A DNA stretch of 24,428 nt from contig JAAAVE010000080.1 of NCBI GenBank assembly GCA_015679605.1, positions 1 through 24,428 on the forward strand, read 5' to 3'. The stretch is from Podila epigama (lineage: Eukaryota; Mortierellomycota; Mortierellomycetes; Mortierellales; Mortierellaceae). The notes beneath the pieces are model-generated. The model was not told the DNA's origin. It did no database searches and saw only the letters and a program-made list of their open reading frames with translations. The translations under genes and the position numbers were made by a program. This document shows positions 8,934 to 19,100 of this stretch, in pieces. The first letter of the stretch is position 1, and every line of letters starts with the position of its first letter.

Positions 8934-11900
8934 ATGGCCCCTGAGCTTGCACCTATTGTCGGCTCGTCGACTCCGGTCCGCATCCCCGTCCCCGGGACAC
9001 CTCACCACCTCGCTGGCATTCTCCAGTCGGCTAACAATAGTTCTCGCCGCCTTGGAATCATCTGCCATGGCATCCTCGGTGCGTTCTCTATCCTTCGGAT
9101 CCAGCCGATCCACACACACACATACCCTGCTACCCCGTATTGTTGCTAACCAAAAAGCCAACTGCGGCCTATTTCTCAATTTTCGGTAAACACCTCATCT
9201 AGGCCACAAAAACTACTTGTTCCACCCAACCCTAGCCAACATGTTGGCACCGTACATGGACACCTTTCGATTTGACTTTCGGTATGACCATGACTCTTCA
9301 TTTTTTCTGCTCTGTCTCTTTCCCGCAACCATCTCAAAAAAAATAGTGCTTTCATTGGGTGAAGGAGATTGTTTTTGCTTCCTTCTAAAGAATGTCACTC
9401 TCCTCCATACAAAAAAAAAAAAGATACCCTAATGAATTCTAACGAATTCACACTCGTAAACCTTGTCAATGTTTAGGGGCAATGGCGACAGTGACGGCGA
9501 GATGGGCTACTCAAACTGGGACGATGACCTGGCTGACATTGATGCTGTGGTGAACCATTTCGAGCGCCAGGGTTACCAGATCTACGCCTTAATTGGCCAT
9601 TCTCGAGGTAAGGAAAACAAAGAACATGCACCCACGCACCCACGCATGTTCACTCTTGTGGCATGGTTCCCTCTTTCTCTGATAGTGAGAATGTAGAAGA
9701 GCGGGTCAATGACGCTACATCCTCGTACAATGGTTCAATCCATGTCTCTGCTTTCCCTCCCCCCTTGTTTGCCATGTGTCCCTTTCTCTCCATGTTCTCC
9801 ATGCTCCCCTTGTTCCGCTTGCTTCGTTTGCTTTTTCTATTCTTTTCCCAAAGTCAACACACTCCTCCCACACCCCACTTGTGACACCAATCAACATAGC
9901 ATTCCTTCATTCTCAACAAGGCACATTGCACATGCTTGCATCTTTCTCACACACACCACACGCAAAAATATACCCACATTTCTTTTCTACTGGCTAACTC
10001 TTCCTTTTCTTCCCATCATCTTGTAACCCCGGGAAACCATTTCTCCGCCAACCAATAGGTGCCATCTCCATCCTTAACTACGCAGCCAACTCGAACCATG
10101 TGCCTTTAATCCCGTACATTATTAGTATTAGCTCGCGGTTCCATATGGAAGACGTTAAGCGAAAGCACGGCCCTGAGCTCTTGTCACTTTTGGAGACGCA
10201 GGTATGCAGGATGCTCACTGTTCTGTCTCTTCCTTGTTTTCATGGACCGTTTTGCCTGACATTTGTTTTGTTTTCTTTTGTCACTTCAGGGTCACTTTGA
10301 CTGGGATGCTCGCGCTGCTGGTAAAAATGTCAGACTTCGTGTCACCAAAGAAGCCTTTGAAGAATTTTTGCAGTTCGACACTTCCGCAGGTTAGGAAACA
10401 CTCTCCTCCTTTACTCAACGATGAATTCTCACTTTAGGATGCATTTTCCTATTTTTTTTTTCTAACCATTGTTTATAAATGCCATTAGTGACCAATATCC
10501 CTGCCATGACCAATATCCTACTCTGCCATGGTTCCGAGGATACTGTACGTGATGTTGTAACTCTAACTTGAACTGTTTCTGTGTCCTTTCATCATGCCAT
10601 GAGCATTGTTGTCATCACTCTCCTTTTAGCACTCCACGTAAGTGTTGATGCCATATTTCTTCTTACTTACTGACACGCCCCTTTTTATACCCTGTCTTTA
10701 GGTGGTTCCGATCAAGGACATTGCTGCTTTACAAAATCACCTCTCTCACGCCAGAACCTCTCTCCGCATCATCACTAATGCCGATCACAACTACAGACAG
10801 CACACCAAGGAACTTTGCCAGACGATTTCTCAATACTTTTCAACCGAGGGCCGCAAGGCTGAATGGACCCGACAAATCCTTCCAAGATGGAAAACCTGGG
10901 TCAATGCCGTTGGAGGCGTGCTAAACTTTAGGAACGTGGGTGACATTTGGATGCCTTCAAAATCCGATGGTTCTGTAGACTACCTTCGACCGGGCATCAT
11001 CTATCGTTGTGCAGAGTATGTCACGCTTCAGGAGAGAGAAGAAAAGGAGTGTCATTAATGTCATTGTCATGAATGGATATCATCACAAATCGTTACTAAC
11101 CAAGCTACGTCCTTTTGTTCATGCTTTTCTTTCGTACTCCCTTCCTTTTGTCCCGTAGTATCTCCAAGCCAACGGAACAGGGTATCCGAGTATTAGAGTC
11201 GTTAAACATTGCTGACGTGTTTGACTTGCGTTCAAACTCTGAAGTACAGCGTCGTGGCACTTTGTAAGTCAATTTTAAAAAAAAGGTGTTTGTGAAGATG
11301 ACCAGGATAATATCTCTCTTTCATATGTTATTTGTGGAGATCTAACAATAAGAGCGCATATACACTTTCCACATTCACACTTTAGTGAGAATGCCAAGAT
11401 CAAGAGACACCACACTCCAGTATTCTCTGATGTGGATTACTCGCCGACTCAGATTGCTGTTCGATTCACAATGTACTTGGGAGGCGTAGAAGGATTTTGT
11501 GAGGCCTACATGTCCATGCTGCCCAACATTCGCCAGTTCTTTCCTCCTATCCTGAAGCATATCGTCGAGAAGAAAACACCATTTATTGTGCACTGTACTG
11601 CTGGAAAGGACCGCACAGGTGTAGTGTGTGCGCTGTTGCAAATGATTTGTGGAGTTGACGAAGAATTGATTGCGTGGGAGTACGAGCTCACTCGCCGATG
11701 CATGCCCATCAAGGAAGAGGATGTGAATTTTTTGAAGGCAGCTATTGGAGGTGACTCTTCTGACGCCCAAGTCCGCGGAGTCCTCTCAACAGAGTATGTT
11801 CATGTCCTAATATGCATGTGCCTTCTTTACACTCTCGGCAACTCTTTCACAACTAACCAAAAAAAAACATCGTTATCCTACACCACCATCTGTTTTCTTA

Positions 11901-12064
11901 ATTTTAGTGAGTCGTATATGTTCAGATTCCTGGAAGAGTTTCACGCCAAGTATGGCACAATCCATGACTTTCTTATGAACGAGTTGGATATGACTATGGA
12001 GCAGATTCAAGCTGTGCGTGATGTTCTCGTCACCACAATTCCTGTTACTCGTTCTGTTCTATAG
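8934..12064 (+). CDS. Alpha/beta-hydrolase fused to a tyrosine/lipid-phosphatase-like (HCX5R) domain, 545 aa
   Basis: Exons: 8934-9078, 9203-9281, 9477-9607, 10059-10201, 10290-10389, 10489-10544, 10702-11015, 11159-11263, 11386-11793, 11908-12064; phases close to TAG. Residues about 15-265 are an alpha/beta-hydrolase: HG (45-46), nucleophile elbow GHSRGG (115-120, Ser117), Asp217 in HGSEDT and His247 in NADHNY give a complete likely triad. From about 285 the second domain begins with GGVLNFRNVG and has FDLRSNSEV. Its P-loop HCTAGKDRTG holds Cys428 and Arg434, as in Y_phosphatase3-type enzymes and close to the mycobacterial MptpB lipid phosphatase motif. Both active sites look intact. Substrates are unknown; an acyl-ester or lipid pathway is a guess. 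No signal peptide or membrane span is seen, so it is probably cytosolic. The fusion is supported by one open, phase-consistent chain. Confidence 0.92.
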
Positions 12065-12255
12065 AGGACTGTGCCCTATCTTTTCTTGTCTTTCTTTAAT
12101 TTGTTGGTGATTTATAAAGAACCATACAAGGGAAAACGAAAAAGAGGATGTATTGAAAACATTCGAGTTGGTGTGTTTGTGTTGGATGTATTTGTGGTTT
12201 TTTTTTTTTTTTTTATTTTATTTTTTCATTTTCTATCTGTGTTCACAATTTTTTT
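12065..12255. other. Convergent 3' intergenic region with a T17 tract
   Basis: The 191-bp gap separates the stops of the hydrolase-phosphatase (+) and heme oxygenase (-) genes. It contains a 17-base T run (12198-12214) and T-rich sequence on both sides. The two 3' UTRs probably abut or overlap. Confidence 0.6.
12212..12222 (-). promoter_or_regulatory. Overlapping AATAAA polyadenylation signals of the heme oxygenase gene
   Basis: Two overlapping AATAAA hexamers read on the minus strand, 34-44 bases past the heme oxygenase stop, directly before the A-rich complement of the T17 tract. Placement is good for polyadenylation. Confidence 0.45.
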
Positions 12256-13307
12256 TTACAATGACAGGGGTTCATGAGCAGACCTTCTAACGATCAATTG
12301 GAACAGAGCAAAGGCAATGGCCAGGTAGAGCAGAGCATGAAGGACCCATCGAGCCCAAACCTTGGCAATGCCGCGTGCACTGGACATGATATCGATATTT
12401 CGAACAAAAATCTCGACTGCCTCCTTGCCAATCTCGTTCCGCTCCTCTTTCTGGGCATCCGAATCTATTCCGGGAATACTATTCAGGCGTCCCTTGAGCA
12501 GTGCCTTGATTTTGTTTGGGTCTTCTTTGTGGCCATACTGGTCACTCTTGGGGTTCTTGTTTCGGAACGTGAAGATGGCGATGCCATTGTCTTGTTCACC
12601 TCCAAGTTGTTGCTGTGGTGGTGATGGGAAAAAACTAGTGGAGCGAATGATTTTACTACGTGTAATCATTCCTCCAAAAAAGATGCCCAGGTAGAGCGTC
12701 GATGGGTATGCGACGAGTCGTTCAGGGTGTTTCTTTGAGATTTCTCTAATATGGCTCTGCCAAAAGGGGTTAAAAAAAAGAGTATTATCACTTATGGTTC
12801 CTACCTGTCTGGTGATAGAAAAACAAAAAGGACATTTACAAGATGTACAAAAGGAGGTATTACCATGTATTCTAGAGCTTGATGGTTGGGTTCGGTCTCC
12901 TCCTTCCAGTTTGGCCCATAAAAGTACGCGAGGTCCTTTTCAAAGGCCTCGGTCCTCCTCATTTCGGGCGTGTATGTATACTTGAGCCATGGATGAGGAT
13001 TCTCCTGGGCCAAGTGAGACTCGTACTCTTCCTCAAACGTTTTGAATATGTAGTAAAATGACAACAGAATTTGTCTATAGATCTTTGTTTATTGTCGGAA
13101 ACTTTGATCAGTCAGGGCCATTTTTTTATTATTTTTTTTTTTTTTCTGTGCTTATTGGTGAAGGCTCAGGGGCAGTTAAGAAGATGGATTTACCTTATAA
13201 TCGAGAACAGTGAATAAACCGAGTTGGACAATACGGTCCATCTTGCCATGGAGACCCCTTGTTTTCAAGCGCAGTTCATCTGTCAATAGCAATGGTGCAT
13301 CAGTCAT
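12256..13307 (-). CDS. HMX1: Heme oxygenase, C-terminally membrane-anchored, 277 aa
   Basis: Exons (minus): 13307-13194, 13082-12864, 12756-12256, all phase 0, ending in TAA. It breaks down heme to biliverdin, iron and CO, probably on the cytosolic face of the ER. The proximal heme ligand is His20 in LRLKTRGLHGKMD. The helix SFYYIFKTFEEEYESH (exon 2) and AFEKDLAYFYGPNW match the family. The distal-helix motif reads YLGIFFGG (133-140): the Gly residues remain but the Asp of the animal GDLSGG is Ile136; as I recall, yeast Hmx1 lacks it too. FTFRNK and GRLNSIPG are the conserved substrate-side segments. A hydrophobic tail at about 248-266, followed by RR, is a tail anchor. The acceptor of intron 1 is a weak AAAG, chosen because CTATAG gives the wrong frame. 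Length is normal. The yeast gene symbol is by homology. Confidence 0.93.
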
Positions 13308-13633
13308 TGTGGAGAAATGGGCTAAAGGATGCAAATAATAATGCGTGTGGGAATGAATGGACAAAAAAGTAATAAAAAAAAAGTCTTCGCCCAACTCGAC
13401 ATCCCGTGACATGGCCTTGCACGTGACTGTGATCGACCACGCATGCCAGTTGCGCGTCCAGTTTCTACATCATTCTTTTTGTCAACTCCATCGCTTACTT
13501 TCATTTCCTTTTTTTTATTTTTGTTATTTATTTATTCCTCTTACCACTTCCGATTGTTTCTCACTACACATACACATACACCTCAACAAGTCTTCTTATA
13601 TAATAGAGAAAAAGAAACAAAAACATCTTTGAT
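13308..13633. promoter_or_regulatory. Divergent promoter region, heme oxygenase (-) and PPPDE-thioredoxin-PUL (+)
   Basis: This 326-bp gap serves two divergent genes. It holds a palindromic CACGTG E-box followed by AC at 13420-13425, nearby CCGTGACATG and GCATGC, and a TATATAA at 13597-13603, 30 bases before the PPPDE-gene ATG. The right half is C/T-rich. A bHLH-type factor at the E-box would be an inference. Confidence 0.45.
13420..13425. promoter_or_regulatory. CACGTG E-box in the heme oxygenase / PPPDE divergent promoter
   Basis: The perfect palindrome CACGTG is flanked by TTG and ACTG, giving CACGTGAC, the core bound by Cbf1/USF-type bHLH factors. It sits 113 bases upstream of the heme oxygenase ATG and 209 before the other start. 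Confidence 0.35.
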
Positions 13634-16003
13634 ATGTCAACCCGTGTGCACGTCTACCTTTACGACCTCTCCCAGGGCATGGCAAGGACCATGTCCCTCG
13701 GCCTTACAGGGCGACAAATCGGTAAGGACTCTTCTTTTCTTAATATTAATACAAAAGGAATAAATCACTTGCGATATCAAAAAGCACAGAATGTTCGTCT
13801 GATACATTACCGCGTTCATATTTTGGTAGATGGAATATGGCACACATCCGTCGTTATCTTTGGCAGGGAATGGTGGTATGGCCAAGGAATTATGAACGCT
13901 ATTCCAGGCACAACGATGCACGGCAACCCAGTGGAAAAGATTGACATGGGCGAAACAGAGATTCCAGAGGAAGTCTTTATGGAGTTTATCGACAATTTGC
14001 GCGAGATTTACACTGCCGATGCGTATCATTTACTTGGTAAGAGTGTCAATTGATCCATCTTGCTTTTAGGGTCTCTTTTTTTTGAGCGGAGCCGACACCA
14101 CTCAGCCTTCACTCCTTCAAAACACTCACAGCAAACCCATTTTTGTTTTCCTTACACTCGTCTCATCGCATGCAATCTTCCACTATAAAAAAAACCTTCC
14201 CTATAATAGACAACAACTGCAACAACTTTTCAAGCGATGTATGCAACTTCTTGGTGGGGCGATTTCCGAGCTATATCACATCCTTACCAGCCGATTTCCT
14301 TAGCACACCCTTTGGCCAGATGATGCGGCCCATGATTGAAAATATGTTTGGACCGAGTCGTGTTGCACAGAGTACACCACCACCCGTCATACAACCAGGC
14401 GCCACCACCCCATCAGTACCACAAGAGCACCAGAACTTACTCTCAACCATTAGCGGGGCTGCATCAGGAACGGTACGCTTCATGACAGATCTAGGCCAGT
14501 TGCAACAAACCATCCAGAGCAACAAAGCAGTGGTAGTGTATTTCACCTCGGCTACCTGTCCGCCATGTCGCGTCATTGCACCCATCTTTGACGAGATGGT
14601 ACTCTCCAAGGGCAAAGAACTTGTGGGCATCAAGGTCGACATTGGTATGGCTCAAGCCATTGGAAGAGCCTACCAAATCCAATCCACCCCCACTTTTATG
14701 TTTTTCCTCAACGGTTCCAAATTCTCTCAGTTCTCTGGCGCCAATCAAGCCGAACTTCGGAGCAGTATCGACCTCTTGATCTATTCCGCTCATCCAGCAC
14801 ACCCACATGCTTTGTTATCTTTGCCTCAGTACAAGGGTCTCTCGGGGACACCCATCTTGTTCACATCATTGGATTCAATCGACCCAATCTTTGACAAACT
14901 CAAATCATTCCTTCCAGCAGCTGGTACCGAGAATGCGCTTTCTGATGTTGAAATCAAGCAACTTGAAAAGATCAAAGCATGGCTCCATAAACGCAACCAA
15001 GCCAAGAAAACAAACGCAACCGAGCCCACTATGGGTGAGCTAGGAGCTACTTGGAAGCCATTACTAGGTCAGTTTTGTTTGTTTGTTAGCTTGTTTTGTT
15101 TTCATGTTATCCTTTATTTGCCGATGCTAACCCCATCTTTTTTTTACATTCGTTTTACTTTTCCTCGATCATTTAGGCAAAATTCTTGGTTTGTTGTCGT
15201 CAGATAACCTGTTCCCAGCGATAGATATTGTCCGCATGCTTATTCTGAATGCTCGTGTTGCCGAAGTATATGCCAAGGATGGAAGTATGTGCTTTTGATT
15301 CATATGCTGTCGTGACATGGAATGACTTATCCGTTGGCCTTCTAACAAAAATACTTATTATCATATTATTATTATTCACTATTTTTCGCCTTCATGTGTA
15401 ATAATAGATCAAACATTGGTTAATCTATTTCAAAACGTGGCATCAAAGGATGGCGAATACTCGAAATCCGCGACGCTCATGACGCTCCGAGTTGCGTGCA
15501 ATACCTTTGGAACACCATTGTTGGGAACCTATGTCCTCTCTTCAGCAGCCCGGGATGCCACCAAACAGCTGCTCGTCACCACTCTCCTCTCCACTGTCCC
15601 ACAACAGCGTCAGACCGCTGCATCATTGGCGTTTGATATCAGTGTCAAGGTGGCTCAATCCAGGCATCAGAAATTGGACACTACCACCCCGACAGTCTCT
15701 GGAGGACCATTGGAGCATCATTTGGACGAAGACTGGATTGTGGAATGTTTAAGCGCCATCGGCGCTGCGATCGAAAAGGAAGAAACAGAAGAGATTATTC
15801 ATCGGCTTGTTGCATCTGTGGGCAATTTTATATACAAGGAAGAAACTCATGCAGGTGCCGTGTTGCTGAATATCTTGGGCTTACCCGATATTCTAGAGAC
15901 AAAGATCAAGACACAAATCGCCAAAACTGCAAACGTCGTGGCTCTGTGTCGTGAAGTGCAGGAGATGATCCGTACTGCTGCCGCGGAAAGTGAACGAAAT
16001 TAA
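13634..16003 (+). CDS. PPPDE (DeSI-type) peptidase - thioredoxin - PUL domain protein, 618 aa
   Basis: Exons: 13634-13721, 13830-14036, 14210-15067, 15177-15284, 15408-16003; phases close to TAA. Domain 1 (about 4-145) is a PPPDE thiol peptidase: VHVYLYDLS, then IWHTSVVIFG with catalytic His34, then NNCNNFS with catalytic Cys102. DeSI enzymes of this fold remove SUMO or ubiquitin, or act as thioesterases. Domain 2 (about 185-290) is thioredoxin, with the active site TCPPC (Cys215, Cys218) and the cis-Pro loop QSTPTF. Domain 3 (about 302-610) is an alpha-helical PUL domain, with LFPAIDIVRMLILN and LMTLRVACNTFGTPLLG; PUL in Ufd3/PLAA binds Cdc48/p97. Together this suggests redox-linked deconjugation at Cdc48; that link is inference. 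The same order occurs in other fungi as far as I recall. No signal peptide is seen, so it is probably cytosolic or nuclear. Confidence 0.93.
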
Positions 16004-16145
16004 ACAGACGAGTGTATATTATTTGAATATATTGTAAACAAAAAGTAAATGGTGGGAGTTTTGGGGGGTATCTATCAATCTACCGCTCTGTCTCTTCTTC
16101 TTCAAGCAAAGCGACAACTGCAGAGTATATGCATGCAGCAATGGC
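16004..16145. other. Short convergent 3' region
   Basis: Only 142 bp separate the stop codons of the PPPDE-thioredoxin-PUL gene (+) and the phospholipase D gene (-). No canonical AATAAA is seen on either strand; both 3' UTRs probably overlap. Confidence 0.5.
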
Positions 16146-19100
16146 TTAGGTATACAGGTCAATGGGGTGGTTATAGTCCTTGGGATAGCAAAAGTTGTAG
16201 GATTCGAGCTCATCACGTAAAAAGTCGAGAGGCCACTCAACAAGGTGACCCTGCACCTTTGACAAGTCGTTCTCCATGGCCACTCTCACATCATGTGTTT
16301 GAGCAAGCGCACTCGCTGTCCTCTTAACTGCCTCTCTTGGTTGCAAATGAGGCGAGCTGGGCATCTCAAATGAGGTCGTACCACTAGTCGTGCTCTGACT
16401 CTTGAAACCTGATGACCACTGCTGCTGTTGCTGCTGTTGTTGATGATGTTGTAGTTGTTGTCGTCCTTGACCTTGATTCTGTCGTTGTTGCTTTCGTTGC
16501 GACTGAACTCTAGATTGTGTATCGCTGACTTGATCTTTGGCGGTCACCATACCATCTGTACGCAACTCTGTATCCGTCGAATCCCTGTGCCTGTTCTTCT
16601 TGCCCTTTCCTTTACTCTTTTTGACCGATTCTTCATGCGCTAGATCATGGTTGATGATCTTTTCGTCCCTCTCCTCATCCCGCTCCAGATCCTCATCTTC
16701 ATCTGAATCGTCATCAATGAGAGCCTTTTGGGTTTCTCGACCAGATTGCGAACGATCGCGTTCCAGTAGATCGCCTTGACCTTCATATTCATCTTCGTCT
16801 CCATCTACTTCGTCCTCCTCTTCAATATCCTCTTCAATATCCTCTTCATCGTCTCCTTCCTCGTCATCACCGCTATCATCACCAGAGCGGAATCTCTCAC
16901 TTAACGTCGGGCCCAAGATCTTGTTAATCGCCTTATCCTTCAACGTGCGCTCCTCTTGAATACGTGGATCATCCACATTCGATTGCGCATTGAAATTCTT
17001 GTACTGAGACCAATTCTTGACAGTGTTATCCGGAATACATTTAAACATGTCACGATAGATGATTGTGTTGGATTCCGCATAATACTTCCAAATATCCTCA
17101 AAGAACGCTGGATGAACTGGATCCACAAAATCGAGCTCTGTAAAAGGTGCCTCGTTCGCCAATCCAGATCCATTCGCATGATGGTGATGTGAATGATTAT
17201 GACCCGTCTGAAGTCCCAAATGTTCTGTCATCAAGTTCATTCGCAAGGTATGCGCAAATCTCGAGACTTTGTATGGAACGCCGTTCATGGTCGAATCGAT
17301 GTAGTCTTGGTCCCTGACAACGGCGGCAATTTCCGAGTCACGGTTACCCAACATAGAGCGCTCATTGATATTGGCTATTTCGAGACAAGGATAAGTACAT
17401 GGTGTTAATGACATAGAGGGTAGGACTTGACCAAAAACATCGTGTTCTATTACTATTAACAACAACAAAACAACAAAAACACAAAAAGACACTTGCCTGA
17501 GCCAATGATGGCAATTCGATCATCAACAATCATCATCTTGGCATGGATATAAACCTGTTCAGTAATAAACTTTTCACCGATTTTGGCCCAATTACGGAGA
17601 CCGTAAAATGAGATATACTTGTGCGGTTTGACTATACCCGCAGAGGCTAGGCGCCCATAAATCGAGTTCTTGCCATGACAGATAGATTCATAGATGCTCA
17701 ACATCACCATGCGTACAGAGGTCGCTGCTGGAGTATTGATACCACCTTCAAATCCAGGGACCAGTGGCAATACGACAATCACTCTAGTAAAATAAAGCGG
17801 TATTCCAATGAGTGAACAATATATGTGCACAAAGAGTGGGGAGAGGAGATGATGGTGATGATGATGATGATGAAGAAGATGATGAGGATGATGATGATTC
17901 ATACCTAAACTTTTCGTTTGCCTTGTGAGCTTTAATAATCCTGTCGGTCAAAGCTCGACCAATGCCATTGTGGACAATGGTCTTGTTAACATTGGTCGAA
18001 GTAATAAAGAATTGGTTTTCTACACAGCGAGGAAAACAAATCGGATGAAATTATATGAGTTCGCGAGTCAGTTAACAAGTGAGGACATTGACAAATTGAC
18101 AAGACAAGGAAAAGAAGAGGCACATAAATATACAACACGCGCACAAGATTCACACATGAGAGACCCATTGGCCAAGGGTGCGTACAACGTATGGGAAACG
18201 TACCAATATAAATAAAATGTTCTGCACGTTCAATGGCTGCAATATAAGTCGTGAGAATACTGCATTCTGGCTCCTTGACACCGATGGACCATGAAGAGAC
18301 CGAGCGCAAAATTTGGACCTCGCATGTTCCCTGAAGACCCATCTCGTCCAACTTTGATAGATGAATGTCCGGCTTGGGAAGCAAGAAGGGGATGCGTTGC
18401 TGTTTGGGCTTGGTGCGACACAAGAAATTCCAGCGCTGGATAAAGTGACGGGCAACATCCCTTGCGGGCTGACCAAGGATCTGGAGTCCTACATCGTGCC
18501 ATGGCATCCTCGGGTTCTCGTTACGATCGATCGAATCAATATCGGGCTTTGATAGGTCACAGAAATCCTTGATGCGAGGATTGGAGTAATCTTGACCGGG
18601 CCAGCATGGTCCGAGCTCACCTTCGTTGAGGTCAATAAGTGTGTGCTCTGCAGTATCCCAACGACCAAAACAAAGGTCCAGACCTCCAAGGAACGCGATC
18701 ATGTTGTCAACAACAATCAGCTTTTCGTGGTGAGCCCACCATGCCGTCTTCAAGTTCGGTCCATGGCGCTGGACCCAAATGTTCTCTGGACAAAGCTTTC
18801 TCAACATCTTTTTCGCACGGAGGGATGCGAGATGGAGGGCAGCATCGACTTCACTGTACATGACAATGTAAATCTTGACGCCCTCCTTGGCCTTGCGTCC
18901 AATTAAATCCTTGAGCGTCCAATCCTGACCATCGCGTTGTTGTCTTCGTAATAATATCTCGGGTGATAACATCCAGTCGAGAATATAGATGGTTTCCTTG
19001 GCCATTTCCATTGCCTTGCTCACGTTCCAAAAATAATCGCGACCATCCACGAGCCATTGAGCGCTGACGTTGGTGCGAACGGGTGCAAAACTATTGAATC

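Noticed and set aside
10630-10636. Micro-exon CACTCCAC between TTTTAG and GTAAGT in the hydrolase gene
   Set aside because: At eight bases it breaks the frame, while direct joining gives the conserved HGSEDTVVP segment.
11375-11770. Minus-strand open frame of 131 codons
   Set aside because: It is antisense to the phosphatase P-loop exon, whose frame is strongly supported by the HCX5R motif.
12198-12214. T17 tract as the poly(A) tail trace of a retroposed gene
   Set aside because: No target-site duplication or intronless copy is attached; it is one of many homopolymers in this AT-rich intergenic DNA.
12274-12694. Plus-strand open frames opposite the heme oxygenase last exon
   Set aside because: The minus-strand frame carries the heme oxygenase motifs and tail anchor; hydrophobic runs in the plus frames are antisense artefacts.
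13074-13080. CTATAG as acceptor of heme oxygenase intron 1
   Set aside because: It gives a frame that does not encode the conserved heme oxygenase helix; AAAG eight bases upstream does, with phase 0.
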